DNA of 50,719 nucleotides from an uncultured bacterium (lineage in GTDB: Bacteria > Bacillota > Clostridia > Christensenellales > HGM11417). Where the stretch lies: assembly GCA_905215695.1 (NCBI GenBank), contig CAJMQN010000012.1, positions 1-50,719 of the forward strand, in the 5' to 3' direction. The position numbers and the translations under genes were made by a program. Below the pieces are notes generated by a model, which worked only from the letters and a program-made list of their open reading frames with translations, searched no databases and was not told the origin of the DNA. This document shows positions 8,853-18,487 of this stretch, one piece after another (the first letter of the stretch is position 1; each line of letters opens with the position of its first letter).

Positions 8853-11468
8853 TTAGCGCCGGAACGCGCCGATACCTGCCGCAACCACGAGGACCGAGAG
8901 AAGCGCCGCCGCACTCGCCCGGTTACATCCTCCGCAGTTGTCGTTCGTCACTTTCGCTCCCTCTGTCACCTGTACGTTGACGTAAGCCACCGCATTGCCG
9001 TGACAGATTGTGACAGTCTGTTTTCCGACTTTCTCCGGGTCGTATCCGGAAACGGTGAGTGAGGAGCCCGAAACCGTCTTGGTCTCGCCGTCCGCCGTTG
9101 TTACGGTCGCCGACGCGCCCGAGAGGTCAAACGCTTCTCCCTTTTGGTATTCGGTCTTTGTCGGGCGCGCAGTCAAATCCATCGTCTGCGAGAAGAAGAA
9201 GGAATTTTCATTCCGCGTTCCGTTTACGTTCATCGCGGCAAAGGCATATCCGCTGTTCGCCTCGTAGGCGGAGGGCAGAATTGTCGCAAACCGGTCAAGT
9301 TCGAGATACCCTTTCTCGGTTTCGGTGAGTGCGCCGTCCAGCGTAAGCACCGCGCGGGAGAAATCCAGACGCTCCACGCTCAAAATCTTTTTGCGGGAGA
9401 GCAGGTTGCAGAGTGCAAAGTCGGATGCCTCCAGCCCGGTTCGAAAGACCGCGCCCGCGTCCCCCGTGAGCGTGACGAGAACTTTGTTCCCCTCATCGCC
9501 GAACGCGGCAAATTCCGCCCCTGTGTTCGGCAGGAATTCAACCGTCGCAGCGCGCCCCGCGGATACTCCGTCAAGCACAATTTCCACTCTGTTGAAGGGA
9601 ATGTTCCAGTTGATTCCGGGCAAAGCCGCAATATCGACAATTCCGTCCGCAGTTTCAAAGGCAATGGGTTCGGAAGATGAACTTCCGCCCGTAGATGTTG
9701 CGCGAATGGTTCCCTTGAGAGCAGTGGAACCGCGCACCGTGAGTTTCATCGCGCCGTAACGCTTGGAATGCAGCCCGATATTTTCGAGGGTAATCTTTCC
9801 GCCCTCCGCGGTCTGCGTCTCAAACCAGACCGAAAACTCTTTAAAGCCCGCGCCGCTCTCATAGCACCCGACGTCGTTATTCTTCAGCGTGTAAGTCTCG
9901 GGCAGTTCTTCCGCCTCCCCCACGAAACCGACTTCGACGCCCATGGTGGTATATCTGCGGTGACGCACTGTGTTGTTTTCGATGATCACGTTATCGTTGT
10001 TTCGGTTGTGGAAGGAGATGACATGCGAATCAATATTGTTGTTCCGGTTGTTGTACTGATGATATGCGTTTTCAAGATTGCCGTAGAAGAGATTGTCGCG
10101 GATAAAGAGATTGGAGTGTCCGCCGCTTCCGTTGTCCATGATGAGCATCGCGCCGCCGTCGTTGTAGGCGAACACACTGTTTTTGAGCTCGATGTTGGCA
10201 CAGTTGCCCTCGAAGTCAAATCCCACGCCGTCGCAGTTGTTGTGATTGGTCATGCCGAGGAATTCGCACTCTTCGATGAGAAAATTCTTTGTCTTTTCGA
10301 TGATGACGTCGGTGGTACCGAGCGGAATGCCGTACTCCGCACTCTCCGCTCCCCGCACGACGCGTACGTTTTTGATTCTGCCCCAGCCCTCGGGAGAGGG
10401 CACAAGGCTCTGTCCGGACAGCGTCGCGCCGCCCTCGCAGCCCTCGAGACCGATTGCACTCGGCGATACACCGGTCGCAACCACGTCCTCGATATTCACA
10501 TACTGCACATTGCTCCGAAACTTGTCCTTCGCGGTCTGTCCGTTCCAGTTGTAGAACCACGCCATGATGCCCGCAATACAGTCGCGGATTTCCACCCTCT
10601 GCACGCGGAAATACTTGAATGCGGGCGAAGCTTTGTCGGCGTTCGAATCGTCTATCGTGCTCTTGATACCCCCGAGCATGACCGCCGTCGGGAACACATA
10701 TTCGTATCCTCCGCCACCCGTCGCCTCGTACATGCCCGTGGTCGAAACTTTGGGAAGGTCGCCCTTTGCCCCGCCGTGCAATTCGGTCATCTTCTCATTG
10801 TAAACCTTATAGATTGCCGCCGACGCAATGGGCGAATATTCCTCCCACTCCGCCTCCGCCGCGTCCACCGCCGCGTTGAGCTCGGGCAAAACATTCGAAT
10901 TCATATTCTCGAATTCGCAATCGGTGATTTCCACGTGATGGCTCGCAAGCTCGGGGCTGGTCTTTCCGATATTTTCGGTCATATAGATTCGTACGAAGAT
11001 ACCGAGACGGGAATCCGCCACCTTGATATTGTTGATTTTAATATACTGAATGGGGCTAATCACCGCCTTTCCGTCGCTTCCGCGGTAGAAGTCCTTGACG
11101 AGAATTCCGATGTCGTCCTCGTCATTGTTGAGCCGAATCACAGGTTTTTCACCCTCGCCGTACGCCGAAATTTCAATCCAGGCGTTCTCCGTACCCTGCC
11201 CGAGAATCTCGAGCCGCTCATGGAACTCATCCCCGCGCTTTAAGAGCACGCGCTCCCCCGCGGAGAGCTTTTTGGCGTTGACGTTCTGAAAAGTTTTCCA
11301 AGCGGTCTCGGGCGTTCGCCCGTCCGCCCTATCGTCTCCCGTCGAACTGCTGATATAGTAGGTATTCGCCGCACTCTCCGCAAAGGTCGGAACACCCGCG
11401 CCGAAGAGTCCCAGCACCGAAATTCCAACCGCAGCAAACAGGGCAAGCATTCTTTTCCAATGTTTCAT
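8853..11468 (-). CDS. Secreted beta-helix exoprotein with CGGCNR C-terminal anchor-like tail
   Basis: The 871-aa precursor has a signal peptide (residues 1-31, ending about VPTFAES). The next stretch, NTYYISSSTGDDRADGRTPE, is the usual entry to secreted right-handed beta-helix enzymes. The helix spans roughly 35-580 with many N-x-I/V-x-N-x turns. A beta-sandwich region and an Ig-like domain (about 770-840, KGEAFDLSGASATVTTADGE) follow. The last 30 residues are CGGCNRASAA, a hydrophobic stretch and terminal Arg-Arg, a tail shared with the exoprotein at 15174-18188. It probably attacks or binds extracellular polysaccharide before uptake by the adjacent importer. The catalytic family cannot be named. 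Confidence 0.8.
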   Translation of the reverse strand: MKHWKRMLALFAAVGISVLGLFGAGVPTFAESAANTYYISSSTGDDRADGRTPETAWKTFQNVNAKKLSAGERVLLKRGDEFHERLEILGQGTENAWIEISAYGEGEKPVIRLNNDEDDIGILVKDFYRGSDGKAVISPIQYIKINNIKVADSRLGIFVRIYMTENIGKTSPELASHHVEITDCEFENMNSNVLPELNAAVDAAEAEWEEYSPIASAAIYKVYNEKMTELHGGAKGDLPKVSTTGMYEATGGGGYEYVFPTAVMLGGIKSTIDDSNADKASPAFKYFRVQRVEIRDCIAGIMAWFYNWNGQTAKDKFRSNVQYVNIEDVVATGVSPSAIGLEGCEGGATLSGQSLVPSPEGWGRIKNVRVVRGAESAEYGIPLGTTDVIIEKTKNFLIEECEFLGMTNHNNCDGVGFDFEGNCANIELKNSVFAYNDGGAMLIMDNGSGGHSNLFIRDNLFYGNLENAYHQYNNRNNNIDSHVISFHNRNNDNVIIENNTVRHRRYTTMGVEVGFVGEAEELPETYTLKNNDVGCYESGAGFKEFSVWFETQTAEGGKITLENIGLHSKRYGAMKLTVRGSTALKGTIRATSTGGSSSSEPIAFETADGIVDIAALPGINWNIPFNRVEIVLDGVSAGRAATVEFLPNTGAEFAAFGDEGNKVLVTLTGDAGAVFRTGLEASDFALCNLLSRKKILSVERLDFSRAVLTLDGALTETEKGYLELDRFATILPSAYEANSGYAFAAMNVNGTRNENSFFFSQTMDLTARPTKTEYQKGEAFDLSGASATVTTADGETKTVSGSSLTVSGYDPEKVGKQTVTICHGNAVAYVNVQVTEGAKVTNDNCGGCNRASAAALLSVLVVAAGIGAFRR

Positions 11469-11490
11469 CCTTTTTCCTCCTGAAATGATG

Positions 11491-12381
11491 TCAGCCTTTG
11501 ACCGCGCCCAGCGTGATGCCCTGCGCAAAATACTTCTGCACGAAGGGGAACGCAATCGCCATGGGCAGAAATCCCACGATGACCTGCGCGTTCTTGATTG
11601 TCTTGTCCGAGACCAGCGCATAGTTCTGAATGTCTATCATAGATTTGATATCGGGCACTGTGATAACCGTCTGCAAATAGGTTTGAAAGGGATACAATTC
11701 GGTCTTGTCAATAAAGATGAGACCGTTGAACCACTCGTTCCAATGATTGACGAACACGAACATAATTGTGGTCGCGATGACGGGCGTGGACATGGGGACC
11801 ACGACCTGAAAGAGCAGACGGAAACTGCCCGCGCCGTCCACCTGCGCCGCCTCCTCCACTTCCTTCGGGAGTCCCCGAAAGAAATTCATGACGAGAATGA
11901 CGTTGTAGATGGGCACCGCCATCGGCAGAACGAGCGCCCAAACGGTGTTCGTCAGCCCCAGCCATACCTTGACGAGGATAATCCCGGGCACCAGACCGCC
12001 GTTGAAGATCATACAGAACACGACCAACCCGACATAGTATTTGCGGGTGGGATAGACCTTCGAGGGTTTGGAGAGCGGGTACGCCATGAGTACCGTAACG
12101 ACCGTGCTGATGACAATGGCGAGCACGACGCGCTTGACGCTCATCCAAAGGGACTGATAGAGCTGCGGACGCCCGAGAATCACCTCATAGGACTGCAAAG
12201 ACCAGACCTTCGGCCACAGGAAGGTCAAATCCGCCGTCTCCTTGGAGGAGAGCGAAATCGCGAGAATATTCACGAGGGGCAACAGGCAGATGAGCGCGCA
12301 GAAGATGACCGCGATATAGATGAGAATCTTTGCCCACAGAACGGGCTGCATGCTTTTTTCGGCGTTGTGTACCTTTTTCAT
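11491..12381 (-). CDS. Carbohydrate ABC transporter permease (LplC/MalG type)
   Basis: This 296-aa inner-membrane permease has six predicted helices. The cytoplasmic EAA loop reads EVEEAAQVDGAGSFRLLFQVVVPM and is followed by VNHWNEWFNGL, typical of LplC/YtcP-type subunits that import oligosaccharides. It pairs with the LplB-like gene directly upstream (9-bp gap) and the binding protein at 13356. No ATPase gene is present, so a shared MsmX/UgpC-type ATPase elsewhere is expected. GGAGGGAGG immediately precedes the ATG. Confidence 0.92.
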   Translation of the reverse strand: MKKVHNAEKSMQPVLWAKILIYIAVIFCALICLLPLVNILAISLSSKETADLTFLWPKVWSLQSYEVILGRPQLYQSLWMSVKRVVLAIVISTVVTVLMAYPLSKPSKVYPTRKYYVGLVVFCMIFNGGLVPGIILVKVWLGLTNTVWALVLPMAVPIYNVILVMNFFRGLPKEVEEAAQVDGAGSFRLLFQVVVPMSTPVIATTIMFVFVNHWNEWFNGLIFIDKTELYPFQTYLQTVITVPDIKSMIDIQNYALVSDKTIKNAQVIVGFLPMAIAFPFVQKYFAQGITLGAVKG

Positions 12382-12390
12382 GCCTCCCTC

Positions 12391-13359
12391 CTAAAATACC
12401 GAATAATTGGTGAGCCGCTTGGCGAGCCACCATCCGCTCGTGATAAACACCATGGAAACCACGGACTTCATCAGTCCGATGAGCGTACTCTGCGACCAGT
12501 TGTTGGAGTCCTTGTAGAGCCGATACGCAAGCGTGTCAATAATCTCCGAACTATTGATAACAAGGTCATTCTGCATATTATAAATTTGGTCAAATCCCGC
12601 ATTCAGGACATTGCCGAGATTTAAGACCGCGCTCATGATGATGATCGGCACCATGCCGGGCAGGGTGACGTGCCAGGTCTGCTTCCAGCGCTTTGCGCCG
12701 TCGATGACGGCAGCTTCATAGAGGGTGGTATCGATGCCTGCAATGGTGGCAAGATAGATGACCGAGCCCCAGCCGAAGCCCTTCCAGATGTCCGTACCGA
12801 TGAGGAGCGCGACAAAATTCCCCTCTTCTCCGAGAAACTCTACAGGGTCGATGCCGACAATTCCCAAAAGATTGTTGACAAAGCCGCCGTTCTTGGCGAA
12901 TAGGTCGAGAACAATTCCCGCCATGATGACCCAGGAGATGAAGTTCGGAAGATAGACAATGGTCTGAATCCCCTTCTTCAGCCCCGCGACCCGAATCTCG
13001 TTTAAAAGCAGGGAGAACAAAATGGGAATCGGAAACCCGAGTACAATCTTTAAAAACGCAATTTTAAAGGTATTGAACATTGCCCGCCCGAACATGGGGT
13101 CTTGGGCGAGGTCGATAAAATTTTGAAATCCGACAAATTCGGAGCCGAATACGCCTTTGGCGGGGATAAAATCCTGAAAGGCGATGACGAGTCCGTACAT
13201 GGGCAGTACGCTGAACACGAGGAGCAGGAGTAACCCGGGCAGAAACATGAGGTCCAGCGAGAGAAAGCCCTTCTTGCGGTAATTGTGCCAGGGCGACAGT
13301 TTCTTTTTTTCCGCCCGGCGCAGTGCGCGCGCCTCGCGCGTCTCTTCGCGCGCGGTCAT
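12391..13359 (-). CDS. Sugar ABC transporter permease (LplB type)
   Basis: This 322-aa permease has a charged N-terminus, then SLDLMFLPGLLLLLVFSVLPMYGLVIAFQDF, which is characteristic of LplB/YteP-type subunits. The EAA loop is YEAAVIDGAKRWKQTWHVTLPGM. I start at ATG 13359, overlapping the binding-protein stop by 4 bp (ATGA), rather than at the longer upstream reading without a site. It forms the membrane pore with the LplC-like subunit. Confidence 0.92.
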   Translation of the reverse strand: MTAREETREARALRRAEKKKLSPWHNYRKKGFLSLDLMFLPGLLLLLVFSVLPMYGLVIAFQDFIPAKGVFGSEFVGFQNFIDLAQDPMFGRAMFNTFKIAFLKIVLGFPIPILFSLLLNEIRVAGLKKGIQTIVYLPNFISWVIMAGIVLDLFAKNGGFVNNLLGIVGIDPVEFLGEEGNFVALLIGTDIWKGFGWGSVIYLATIAGIDTTLYEAAVIDGAKRWKQTWHVTLPGMVPIIIMSAVLNLGNVLNAGFDQIYNMQNDLVINSSEIIDTLAYRLYKDSNNWSQSTLIGLMKSVVSMVFITSGWWLAKRLTNYSVF

Positions 13360-15077
13360 GCTTCCGCCCTCTGCTTCGCCATATAGTCCTTCATTTCCTT
13401 CAGAAGCGTCCTGCCGCCGCCCGCATACCAATCCTCCACATAGGTGGCAAATGCCGCGTCGATGTCAGACTCCTTGCCCGAAATGATACGGTTCCGCACC
13501 TGATCGGTGGTGCGCTCGAGGCGCGCGAGAATATTCTTTCCGTTTTGGGAGAGCGGGTAATTCCACTCGTTATAGACCCCTTCGCCGTACTTTTTGGCGA
13601 CGGTCACGCCCTCCACAAAGGTTTTATACATTGCCCAGCCCTTCTTGAAGGTATTGTCAAGGTAATATCCCTTGACCATATTCCAGCGCGTGGGCACATC
13701 CCGCGGCTCGATCATGGATTCGTCAAACTCCCCGGTCTCCTCGTAGGCGTCAATGGCGCTCATGAAGGCGGTATGCCGTTCAAAATTGACGGTGGAACGG
13801 TCGATGCTGACGGGCATCCAGTTGAAGATTTCCTTTTCGGTGCCAACGGTCTCCCCCGCCGCCATATAGCCCTTGTACCAGGCGTTGTTCTCGTCCGAAG
13901 TCGCAAGATTATTCAACAGTTTGATGAGAACTTCGGGATTGGAAAATCCCTTTTTGACGACATAATAGCCGTCAACATTGGGCATACGGGTGGGATTGAC
14001 CAATTCGCCGTTCTCCTGATACATGGAGCTTGCGCACCAATCCCCGCCGAATTCGATGGTATTGGAGAGCGGCCAGGTCGGGAGATAGGCGGGACCGAGT
14101 ACGATTCCCGCATAGCCGGACGCCGCCTTGCTCCAGGCGTCCGTGTTGCTCCAACTGATATAGTCGGAGTCGATCACGTTCTTTGCCACCATCTCCGCAA
14201 GTTTTTTGAGCGGTTTCGTCATCGCTGTATCCAGCCCCCGGTTGACCCAGGTGCCGTCGTCCTGCTCCTCAAGCGTGGTGGGATAGCAGTTGTAAGCGTT
14301 GAAAATGGGAATGGTCGTCGCGTCCAACCCTTTTGAAATGGAAAGTCCGTAGGTATCTTTTGTCCCGTTGCCGTCCGGGTCCTCGAGTGCAAACGCCTCG
14401 CTAAGCGCCCAAAATTCGTTTAAGCTCTTGGGACCGTCCGCATGAAAACGCTTGTTGTTCGCGGTATCGTAGAGCGTTTTTCCCGAATTGTCCCGCGCAT
14501 TGAGGGCGGTAATCCAATCGGTGCGCGCCCAGACCGTGGGACGATCGCAGTCGTCGGTCACCTTGGGAATTCCGTACAGTTTGCCGTCGCGGAGACTGTA
14601 GGAAAAGTTGATTCCGTCATTGTACTCGAGGGTCTCCTTCAGCTCTTCGGTGCCCCACTGTTCATAGTAGGGCGCGAGATTGACGATCGCGTCGTTTCGG
14701 ATCAGCTCGTCGAGCATCGCCTCGGTGACGTAGAATACGTCAGGATAGTCCCCCGTCAGGTGCGCCGCCGTAATCTGTTGGGAATATCCTTCAAAAGGCA
14801 GGGCGAACTTGTTGACCATATTGACGTTGACCGCGCTCTTATAGAGGTCATAGACGGGATTGTTCTGCGCGGTAAATCCGGTTCCCGTGTACCAGTCCTC
14901 GTTATAGACAAGGGCGGTATTGACGGTAATCGTCTCGTTCATGCGGTAGTCGTCCGTATCCCATTCGGGTCGAACGACCTCCGGTTCATCGCCGCCGCCG
15001 AACCGCCCGCACGCGGCAAAACCCGCGCAGAGAACAACCGCGATTGCAAGGCACAGCACTCTAAAATACTTCTTCAT
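13356..15077 (-). CDS. Extracellular solute-binding lipoprotein (LplA-like)
   Basis: The 573-aa precursor has signal peptide and lipobox MKKYFRVLCLAIAVVLCAGFAAC; the mature lipoprotein captures sugars outside the membrane. Length and motifs (ETITVNTALVYNEDWYTGTGF, YGLSISKGLDATT, NAWYKGYMAAGE) fit the large LplA family, partners of LplB/LplC permeases that handle oligosaccharides of complex polysaccharides. ATG 15077 has CCGGAGG upstream. The ligand is unknown; the neighbouring GH78 and beta-helix genes suggest a rhamnose- or galactose-containing acetylated glycan. Confidence 0.9.
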   Translation of the reverse strand: MKKYFRVLCLAIAVVLCAGFAACGRFGGGDEPEVVRPEWDTDDYRMNETITVNTALVYNEDWYTGTGFTAQNNPVYDLYKSAVNVNMVNKFALPFEGYSQQITAAHLTGDYPDVFYVTEAMLDELIRNDAIVNLAPYYEQWGTEELKETLEYNDGINFSYSLRDGKLYGIPKVTDDCDRPTVWARTDWITALNARDNSGKTLYDTANNKRFHADGPKSLNEFWALSEAFALEDPDGNGTKDTYGLSISKGLDATTIPIFNAYNCYPTTLEEQDDGTWVNRGLDTAMTKPLKKLAEMVAKNVIDSDYISWSNTDAWSKAASGYAGIVLGPAYLPTWPLSNTIEFGGDWCASSMYQENGELVNPTRMPNVDGYYVVKKGFSNPEVLIKLLNNLATSDENNAWYKGYMAAGETVGTEKEIFNWMPVSIDRSTVNFERHTAFMSAIDAYEETGEFDESMIEPRDVPTRWNMVKGYYLDNTFKKGWAMYKTFVEGVTVAKKYGEGVYNEWNYPLSQNGKNILARLERTTDQVRNRIISGKESDIDAAFATYVEDWYAGGGRTLLKEMKDYMAKQRAEA

Positions 15078-15173
15078 AAAAACCTCCGGTTGCAAATTTC
15101 CTTCAAAAGGGCGGACATATCCTGCCCGCCCCCTCAAAGTTTTTGCGCCTGAATGAACCCTTTGCGGAAGAGA

Positions 15174-18100
15174 TTACAGGAACCTCTTGACCGCGACCGC
15201 CGCAAGCGCGGTCAGTCCGAATACGAGCGCAGATGTCGCAGAAGATCCTCTGTTACAGCCGCCGCAGCCGCTGCCGAGCTTCACGGTCGCGCTCGCAGCC
15301 TCGCTCGCGGCATAGTTTCCGTCCTCGCGGTAACGCACATAGACCGTATGCTCTCCGCCGGGCACGTTTTCAAAGACGCCCCTCTCCTGCCATTCGCCGT
15401 CGTCCAGCTTGAACTCGAGGTAGTCGTCCTCGTCCGTTGCTTTCACGGTAATCTTATTGCCCTCAACGGTCAACTCGGGAGTCTGCGGCGCCGCCTGCAC
15501 TCCCTTGGTGATATTGACCGTCAGTGCGGGCTGCTTGAGTGTAAAGTTCTTTGCGTCCGCACCGGTCAGCGCGATATAGGTCTCGACTTCCTTGTTGGTT
15601 CCGGCGGCAGCGTTTGTGAGCTGTCCCTCGCCCAGCGTAAAGCCGATGTCAAGACCCTCCGGCACTCCCACGAGCGTTCCGCCCGTCAGTTGCACCACAC
15701 GGGTACCGTCATAGGGACGGTCAACCGCGGTCACACCCGAAATGGTGAGTTCCTTCGCGCAAATCCGAAGCGCGCAGATGATATTTGCATAGACGTAACC
15801 GTCCGCGTCCGCAATGGTCACATAGATTCCGTGCCGCTCCGCGTCCGTCTGCGGTTCCCAAGGAAGCATGGTCGTGTACGGCGGGCGCTTGTAATTGATT
15901 GTCACCGTATATCCGGATTCCACATCGCTCCCGTCCTTCTTCTGAATCTTGAGGTCGTGCGGCTGCCCGTCGTATTCGGTGTAGATGATATACGGGAATC
16001 CGTCCTGAATGATGTCGTAATCGTTCTTGTCAAAGTCGGGATTCGAAGTGACCGCTTCTACAACTCTATCCGAAGGGTTGGTGGTCCGAATCACATAGTT
16101 GTCGGAGAGGTCCTCTTTGCCTGCGACGAAGGGCCACGCCTGAAAGCTCTTGCCCGTTTCGTTGGTCATGACCAGACCCTTAATCTTGCCATAGCTCTTG
16201 CTCGTAAAGATTCCCGCATACTGCGTCTCGTTCTCTTCGTCGTAAGATTTGATATTGGCAACCGTGTATTCGGAGAGTTCAGAGCCGGTGTTGTTGAGCC
16301 GGAAGAGCATCGTCGAATTGTTGACGTCGCGGAAGGAAACCGTCGCGGTATCGTTCTTGACAGTGAGCACGACGTGCACGAGAGCACCAGCCGCGGGCTT
16401 CGAGACAAACACAAAACCCGTCATATTTGCTTTTCCGTCCTCGCCGGGCACAATCAAAAACGCCATGTCCTTCTGTACGCGCAGGCTGTTGCCGCTGTAG
16501 GTGTCCGTCGGGTCGGGCGCGCGGAAGAAGAATCCAGAACCAGCGTCCTCCTTGGCGTCGGACTCTGCGGCAGTGGGCATCGTAACGTCAAATTCAACGG
16601 TAAAGTTTTTTCCGTAAGCATTTCCGAAACTGCTGATTGCCGCGGCAGTTTCCTTTTGAACGTGAAGGTCTGTGCCCTGAATAAATGCACCGTCCTCGCC
16701 CTCCTTCATTTTTCCGCACATGACGGTGAAGTTCGGGTTAATCTTTTCCGTGCCCTCTGCCTCAGGGAAATCGGTATTTGCGGTCACCTCGAAAGGATAT
16801 GCCTTATAGTTGGAATTTCCGCTCGTGACGACAATATTCGAGAAACTGCTGGAAAGTCCTGTTCCTTCGAGATAGAACCCCGCGCGCAGAGCGCTTACAG
16901 GACTTGACTCGATGTTCGCCGTATTCGAGCAAATCTCGATTCCTTCCTGCGCAAAGACGTTCGTCGTCCCCTTTGCAACCACGAGGTCCATGGACTCGCC
17001 CGTTACCGTAATCGTAACAGTAACGGTATCTCCTGCTCCCGCCTTTCCGTCGTAAGAGCCCGCATTGACTTTCACATTACCGTTGCTCAACACATACAAC
17101 GCACCCGCATCAAGGCGGACAAGCACGCCGCCGTAACCTTCATAGGGATTGTAGTTGGAAGTTTTCGCGGCACGGAAATTGAATCCGACTTGTCCGTTTC
17201 CGAGTACCGCGTCATAAGAGATGGTAAAGTTGGTCGCATTCGCAAGCCCGCCAAGGTCTGCGTCAAGGAATCCTTTGCCAGCATGGGCTCCGGTACTTTC
17301 GACTACGCCCAACAGCTCGATAATTTTCGTCGGGTCGCTGTCCTCGGTCTGCTTCCAGGTTCCAAGCCGCATCTGTCCGCCAAACCCTTCCGCAAGAGTC
17401 TCGGTCATGGGCTTTGCGGCAAACGGATATGCCTGATAGGTATCCTCGGCGGGTTCCTTGCCGTCCGTCACCACGATATTCGAGAAGGACGCGCCGACGC
17501 TGTTCAGGTAAAATCCTGCGCGGTTGCCCTTGTTCGCGCTGATTTCCGCGTTTTCGGTATGAGAGACGATTCCGGTAATTTCCTTTTCATCTACGACAAC
17601 CGACTCACCTTTCTTGATGAGAAGTTCCATTGACGTCCCCGAAACTTTGACGGACACAGTCACGGTATCTCCCGCACTCGCGGTTTCGGCGTAGGTTCCC
17701 TGCTTTACAACGGAATTGTTATTGAGGACAAACCACCCGCCGGGACTCAACCGAACCAGCACGCCGCCGGCGACATGCGTCGTCGTATTCGCCCCTTCAT
17801 AGGGATTCCAGTTGTTGCTTCTCGCGGCGCGGAAATTGAATCCCACCTGCGGGTCAGTTCCACCTGTTACAGGAATCTGCGTATCGAAGCGAATCGTAAA
17901 ATTCTCCCCGTTCGCAAGCCCGTTAAATTCCGCAGGCAGGTATGCATTTCCGGCATAGACCTCGCCCTCTGCCACAACTTCGCCGACAAGTTCGTCGATT
18001 TTTTCGGGCGCGTCCGCCTCCGTCTGCTTCCAGGTGCCGAGCACGGGCGCGCCCTCTCCCGCTCCAAAACCGGAGTGCAGATTCGTCGTGTAGGTTTTTT

Positions 18101-18188
18101 CCTCCGCAAAGGCAAAACCGAAACACAGCGAAAGGCTCACCGCCATCGCGGCAACCAACGAAGTCAGCCATTTCCACTTCGTTCTCAT
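15174..18188 (-). CDS. 1004-aa secreted multi-module exoprotein with CGGCNR tail
   Basis: It has a signal peptide (to about residue 29). Three successive ~200-residue concanavalin-like beta-sandwich modules follow; the first two are clearly homologous, sharing GFNFRAA, GGVLVRL, GDTVTV and SSSFSNIVVT-like lines. After a linker come a YDG-type domain (about 805-895, VTAVDRPYDGTRVVQLTGGT), an Ig-like segment and the tail CGGCNRGSSA, hydrophobic stretch and KRFL. No catalytic motif is recognisable; glycan binding at the cell surface is the likely role. It is the first gene of the operon, GGAGG 7 nt before ATG, divergent from the AraC gene. Confidence 0.8.
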   Translation of the reverse strand: MRTKWKWLTSLVAAMAVSLSLCFGFAFAEEKTYTTNLHSGFGAGEGAPVLGTWKQTEADAPEKIDELVGEVVAEGEVYAGNAYLPAEFNGLANGENFTIRFDTQIPVTGGTDPQVGFNFRAARSNNWNPYEGANTTTHVAGGVLVRLSPGGWFVLNNNSVVKQGTYAETASAGDTVTVSVKVSGTSMELLIKKGESVVVDEKEITGIVSHTENAEISANKGNRAGFYLNSVGASFSNIVVTDGKEPAEDTYQAYPFAAKPMTETLAEGFGGQMRLGTWKQTEDSDPTKIIELLGVVESTGAHAGKGFLDADLGGLANATNFTISYDAVLGNGQVGFNFRAAKTSNYNPYEGYGGVLVRLDAGALYVLSNGNVKVNAGSYDGKAGAGDTVTVTITVTGESMDLVVAKGTTNVFAQEGIEICSNTANIESSPVSALRAGFYLEGTGLSSSFSNIVVTSGNSNYKAYPFEVTANTDFPEAEGTEKINPNFTVMCGKMKEGEDGAFIQGTDLHVQKETAAAISSFGNAYGKNFTVEFDVTMPTAAESDAKEDAGSGFFFRAPDPTDTYSGNSLRVQKDMAFLIVPGEDGKANMTGFVFVSKPAAGALVHVVLTVKNDTATVSFRDVNNSTMLFRLNNTGSELSEYTVANIKSYDEENETQYAGIFTSKSYGKIKGLVMTNETGKSFQAWPFVAGKEDLSDNYVIRTTNPSDRVVEAVTSNPDFDKNDYDIIQDGFPYIIYTEYDGQPHDLKIQKKDGSDVESGYTVTINYKRPPYTTMLPWEPQTDAERHGIYVTIADADGYVYANIICALRICAKELTISGVTAVDRPYDGTRVVQLTGGTLVGVPEGLDIGFTLGEGQLTNAAAGTNKEVETYIALTGADAKNFTLKQPALTVNITKGVQAAPQTPELTVEGNKITVKATDEDDYLEFKLDDGEWQERGVFENVPGGEHTVYVRYREDGNYAASEAASATVKLGSGCGGCNRGSSATSALVFGLTALAAVAVKRFL

Positions 18189-18308
18189 ATCATTTCCTCC
18201 TTATTTTTCAGGCGGGAATGCCCCGCCGCTTTCTCAACATTCTTCCTCTTCACAATATCATATCGTCCCATTATTTGGGCAATTATCCTATTGATAACCT
18301 TTTTAAAA

Positions 18309-18385
18309 TGGAAAGAATAATGAACTAAATATTCATATTGTGCAAGATTATTTTCATTTTTAGATTTTTGGAAAGAATAATGAAC
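18309..18385. promoter_or_regulatory. Two 17-bp direct repeats, candidate AraC operator
   Basis: TGGAAAGAATAATGAAC occurs at 18309-18325 and again, identically, at 18369-18385. The copies are exactly 60 bp apart, close to six helical turns. They lie in the 299-bp divergent region between the exoprotein operon and the AraC gene, upstream of both. Spaced direct repeats are the usual binding geometry of AraC-family dimers. Confidence 0.6.
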
Positions 18386-18410
18386 AAAACCAAATCTTTG
18401 ACAAAATATC

Positions 18411-18439
18411 TTGCATTTTTCGGTGCTTTGCCCTATAAT
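18411..18439 (+). promoter_or_regulatory. Promoter of the AraC/ROK regulator operon
   Basis: TTGCAT (18411-18416), a 17-bp spacer and TATAAT (18434-18439). The start codon is at 18488. Confidence 0.75.
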
Positions 18440-18487
18440 AGAAGCAGATAAAATCCGGAATTCAGCCGGATTTGGGGGATTTTGTTC

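Noticed and set aside
9768..11243. Plus-strand open frame opposite the secreted beta-helix gene
   Set aside because: The translated sequence only mirrors beta-helix repeats; there is no ribosome site or family.
15153..16907. Plus-strand open frame opposite the 1004-aa exoprotein
   Set aside because: Antisense shadow; the minus strand has signal peptide, domain repeats and anchor tail.
18398..18403. TTGACA as -35 of the AraC promoter
   Set aside because: It is 30 bp from the TATAAT; TTGCAT at 18411 has the correct 17-bp spacing.
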